A stretch of DNA of 6,645 nt from Caryophanales bacterium (lineage in GTDB: Bacteria; Bacillota; Bacilli; Alicyclobacillales; SLC66), in contig DAIELO010000067.1 in NCBI GenBank assembly GCA_027341705.1, forward strand, positions 1-6,645, in the 5' to 3' direction. Position numbers and translations under genes: made by a program. Shown one piece after another: positions 5,883-6,645 of this stretch (positions within the stretch are counted from its first letter, which is position 1; the number at the start of each line of letters is the position of its first letter). The notes under the pieces are model-generated. The model had not been told where the DNA came from. It worked only from the letters and a program-made list of their open reading frames with translations, and did no database searches.

Positions 5883-6645
5883 ACCCGCAAAGACTCCATC
5901 AAGTCACGCTTCAACTCCCATAATCTTCGACTTAAATCCACATGATATACATGCGGATTTTTGGCGCGCCTAGTCTCGCTAGATATAGAACGCAGTTCAT
6001 TTTTCGCATGTTGCTGTATTTCTTTAAGAGTGGGTAATAAATATACTAATTTGCCACTGTCAATGATAGGAATCAACAATTCCTGCACACGGTAACGAGT
6101 TAGCGTTTTTTGCTTATACGTATGCACAGGGTCAAAAAGCAGCACTGGTTCTCCGGTCGGTGTAGGTTCATCCTCAAGCATGATCAAATCAGCGTTTGCA
6201 AGTTCATCAACATAAAAGCGAACTACTTTTTTACGCCCAGGATTGGTGACTTTCAATGGATTTTCTGAAATTTTTATACGTGGTGAAAAAGTGCCATCAG
6301 CTATTTTTTCGGCTGATAGTTTATATACCCCACCGAGAGACGAACAACCTTTGGAGGTAATCAGTGCAGTGCCTACACCCCAACCATCAATTTTCGCACC
6401 TTGTGACAACAAGTCGCGAATCGTGTCTTCGTCAAGGTCATCTGATACGATGATACGAGTATTCGTAAACCCTGCTTGGTTTAATCGTTGACGTGACTCT
6501 TTTGACAGGTATGCCAAGTCTCCCGAATCGATGCGAACCGCTTGCAAATCATACCCCCGCGCTCGCATTTCTCGACCCACCATGATGGCATTTGGTATAC
6601 CCGAGCGCAGGACATCATACGTATCCACAAGCAACATGACATTAT
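5879..6645 (-). CDS. pncB: Nicotinate phosphoribosyltransferase, C-terminal part (5' end beyond the window)
   Basis: This NAD-salvage enzyme converts nicotinate, PRPP and ATP to nicotinate mononucleotide. About 255 C-terminal residues are visible, roughly half of the usual 480-490 for the Bacillus-type enzyme. Motifs, counted from the Met at 6637, are LLVDTYDVLRSGIPNA (2-17), the phosphoribosyl-binding RIDSGDLA (35-42), SDDLDE (65-70), GWGVGTALITS (85-95), LGGVYKL (101-107) and KVTNPGRKK (129-137). The frame stays open from that Met to the window edge (codons for N and V precede it), and the motif order shows the N-terminal half is missing. The Met at 6637 is therefore internal, not the start. 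The stop codon TAG at 5881-5879 overlaps the stop of the convergent gene. The name pncB is used in the broad sense; Bacillus annotations use yueK. Confidence 0.94.
   Translation of the reverse strand, partial: NVMLLVDTYDVLRSGIPNAIMVGREMRARGYDLQAVRIDSGDLAYLSKESRQRLNQAGFTNTRIIVSDDLDEDTIRDLLSQGAKIDGWGVGTALITSKGCSSLGGVYKLSAEKIADGTFSPRIKISENPLKVTNPGRKKVVRFYVDELANADLIMLEDEPTPTGEPVLLFDPVHTYKQKTLTRYRVQELLIPIIDSGKLVYLLPTLKEIQQHAKNELRSISSETRRAKNPHVYHVDLSRRLWELKRDLMESLRV

Noticed and set aside
6635..6637. ATG at 6637 as the start of nicotinate phosphoribosyltransferase
   Set aside because: The frame stays open to the window edge and the visible motifs begin in mid-protein, so this Met is internal.

Overview
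The window looks like chromosomal DNA of a low-to-moderate GC Gram-positive bacterium (Bacillota). Supporting this are strong G-rich Shine-Dalgarno sequences, sigma-A-like promoter elements, a GtaB-type UDP-glucose pyrophosphorylase, an OmpR/HisKA two-component pair and an IspH of Bacilli type. An Alicyclobacillus-like relative is my guess; nothing in the sequence proves it. There are no RNA genes, insertion sequences, CRISPR arrays or prophage genes, and no gene-free stretch longer than about 130 bases.

Layout, left to right. Bases 1-63 (minus) hold the first codons of an unidentified gene. It is followed by galU/gtaB (67-951, minus) and a small MazG-like nucleotide pyrophosphohydrolase (995-1324, minus), with an extended -10 promoter just upstream at 1358-1386. 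Then come ispH (1417-2397, minus), a membrane sensor histidine kinase (2414-3946, minus, GTG start) and its OmpR-family response regulator (3930-4691, minus). Transcription runs right to left: regulator, kinase, ispH, with a 17-base overlap, then a 16-base gap, and no clear terminator before the mazG promoter. The AT-rich region 4692-4817 separates this set from a divergent plus-strand gene (4818-5882) for a membrane-anchored protein with a class A beta-lactamase fold. That gene meets nicotinate phosphoribosyltransferase (5879 to past the right edge, minus) tail to tail, with overlapping stop codons.

Several genes touch envelope biosynthesis. IspH makes the isoprenoid precursors needed for undecaprenyl phosphate and quinones. 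GalU makes UDP-glucose for glycolipids, teichoic acids and polysaccharides. The two-component system has an extracytoplasmic sensor, and the divergent gene encodes an exported penicillin-recognition-like fold.

The most unusual item is that beta-lactamase-fold protein. All three catalytic motifs appear lost (SxxK replaced by T149-T-S-D152, SDN by N210-D-V, KTG by I298-T-A), and it carries a 55-residue N-terminal tail with 23 Lys/Arg and no acidic residue. A non-catalytic binding or sensing protein, divergently paired with a two-component system that also drives ispH, is a reasonable but untested hypothesis.
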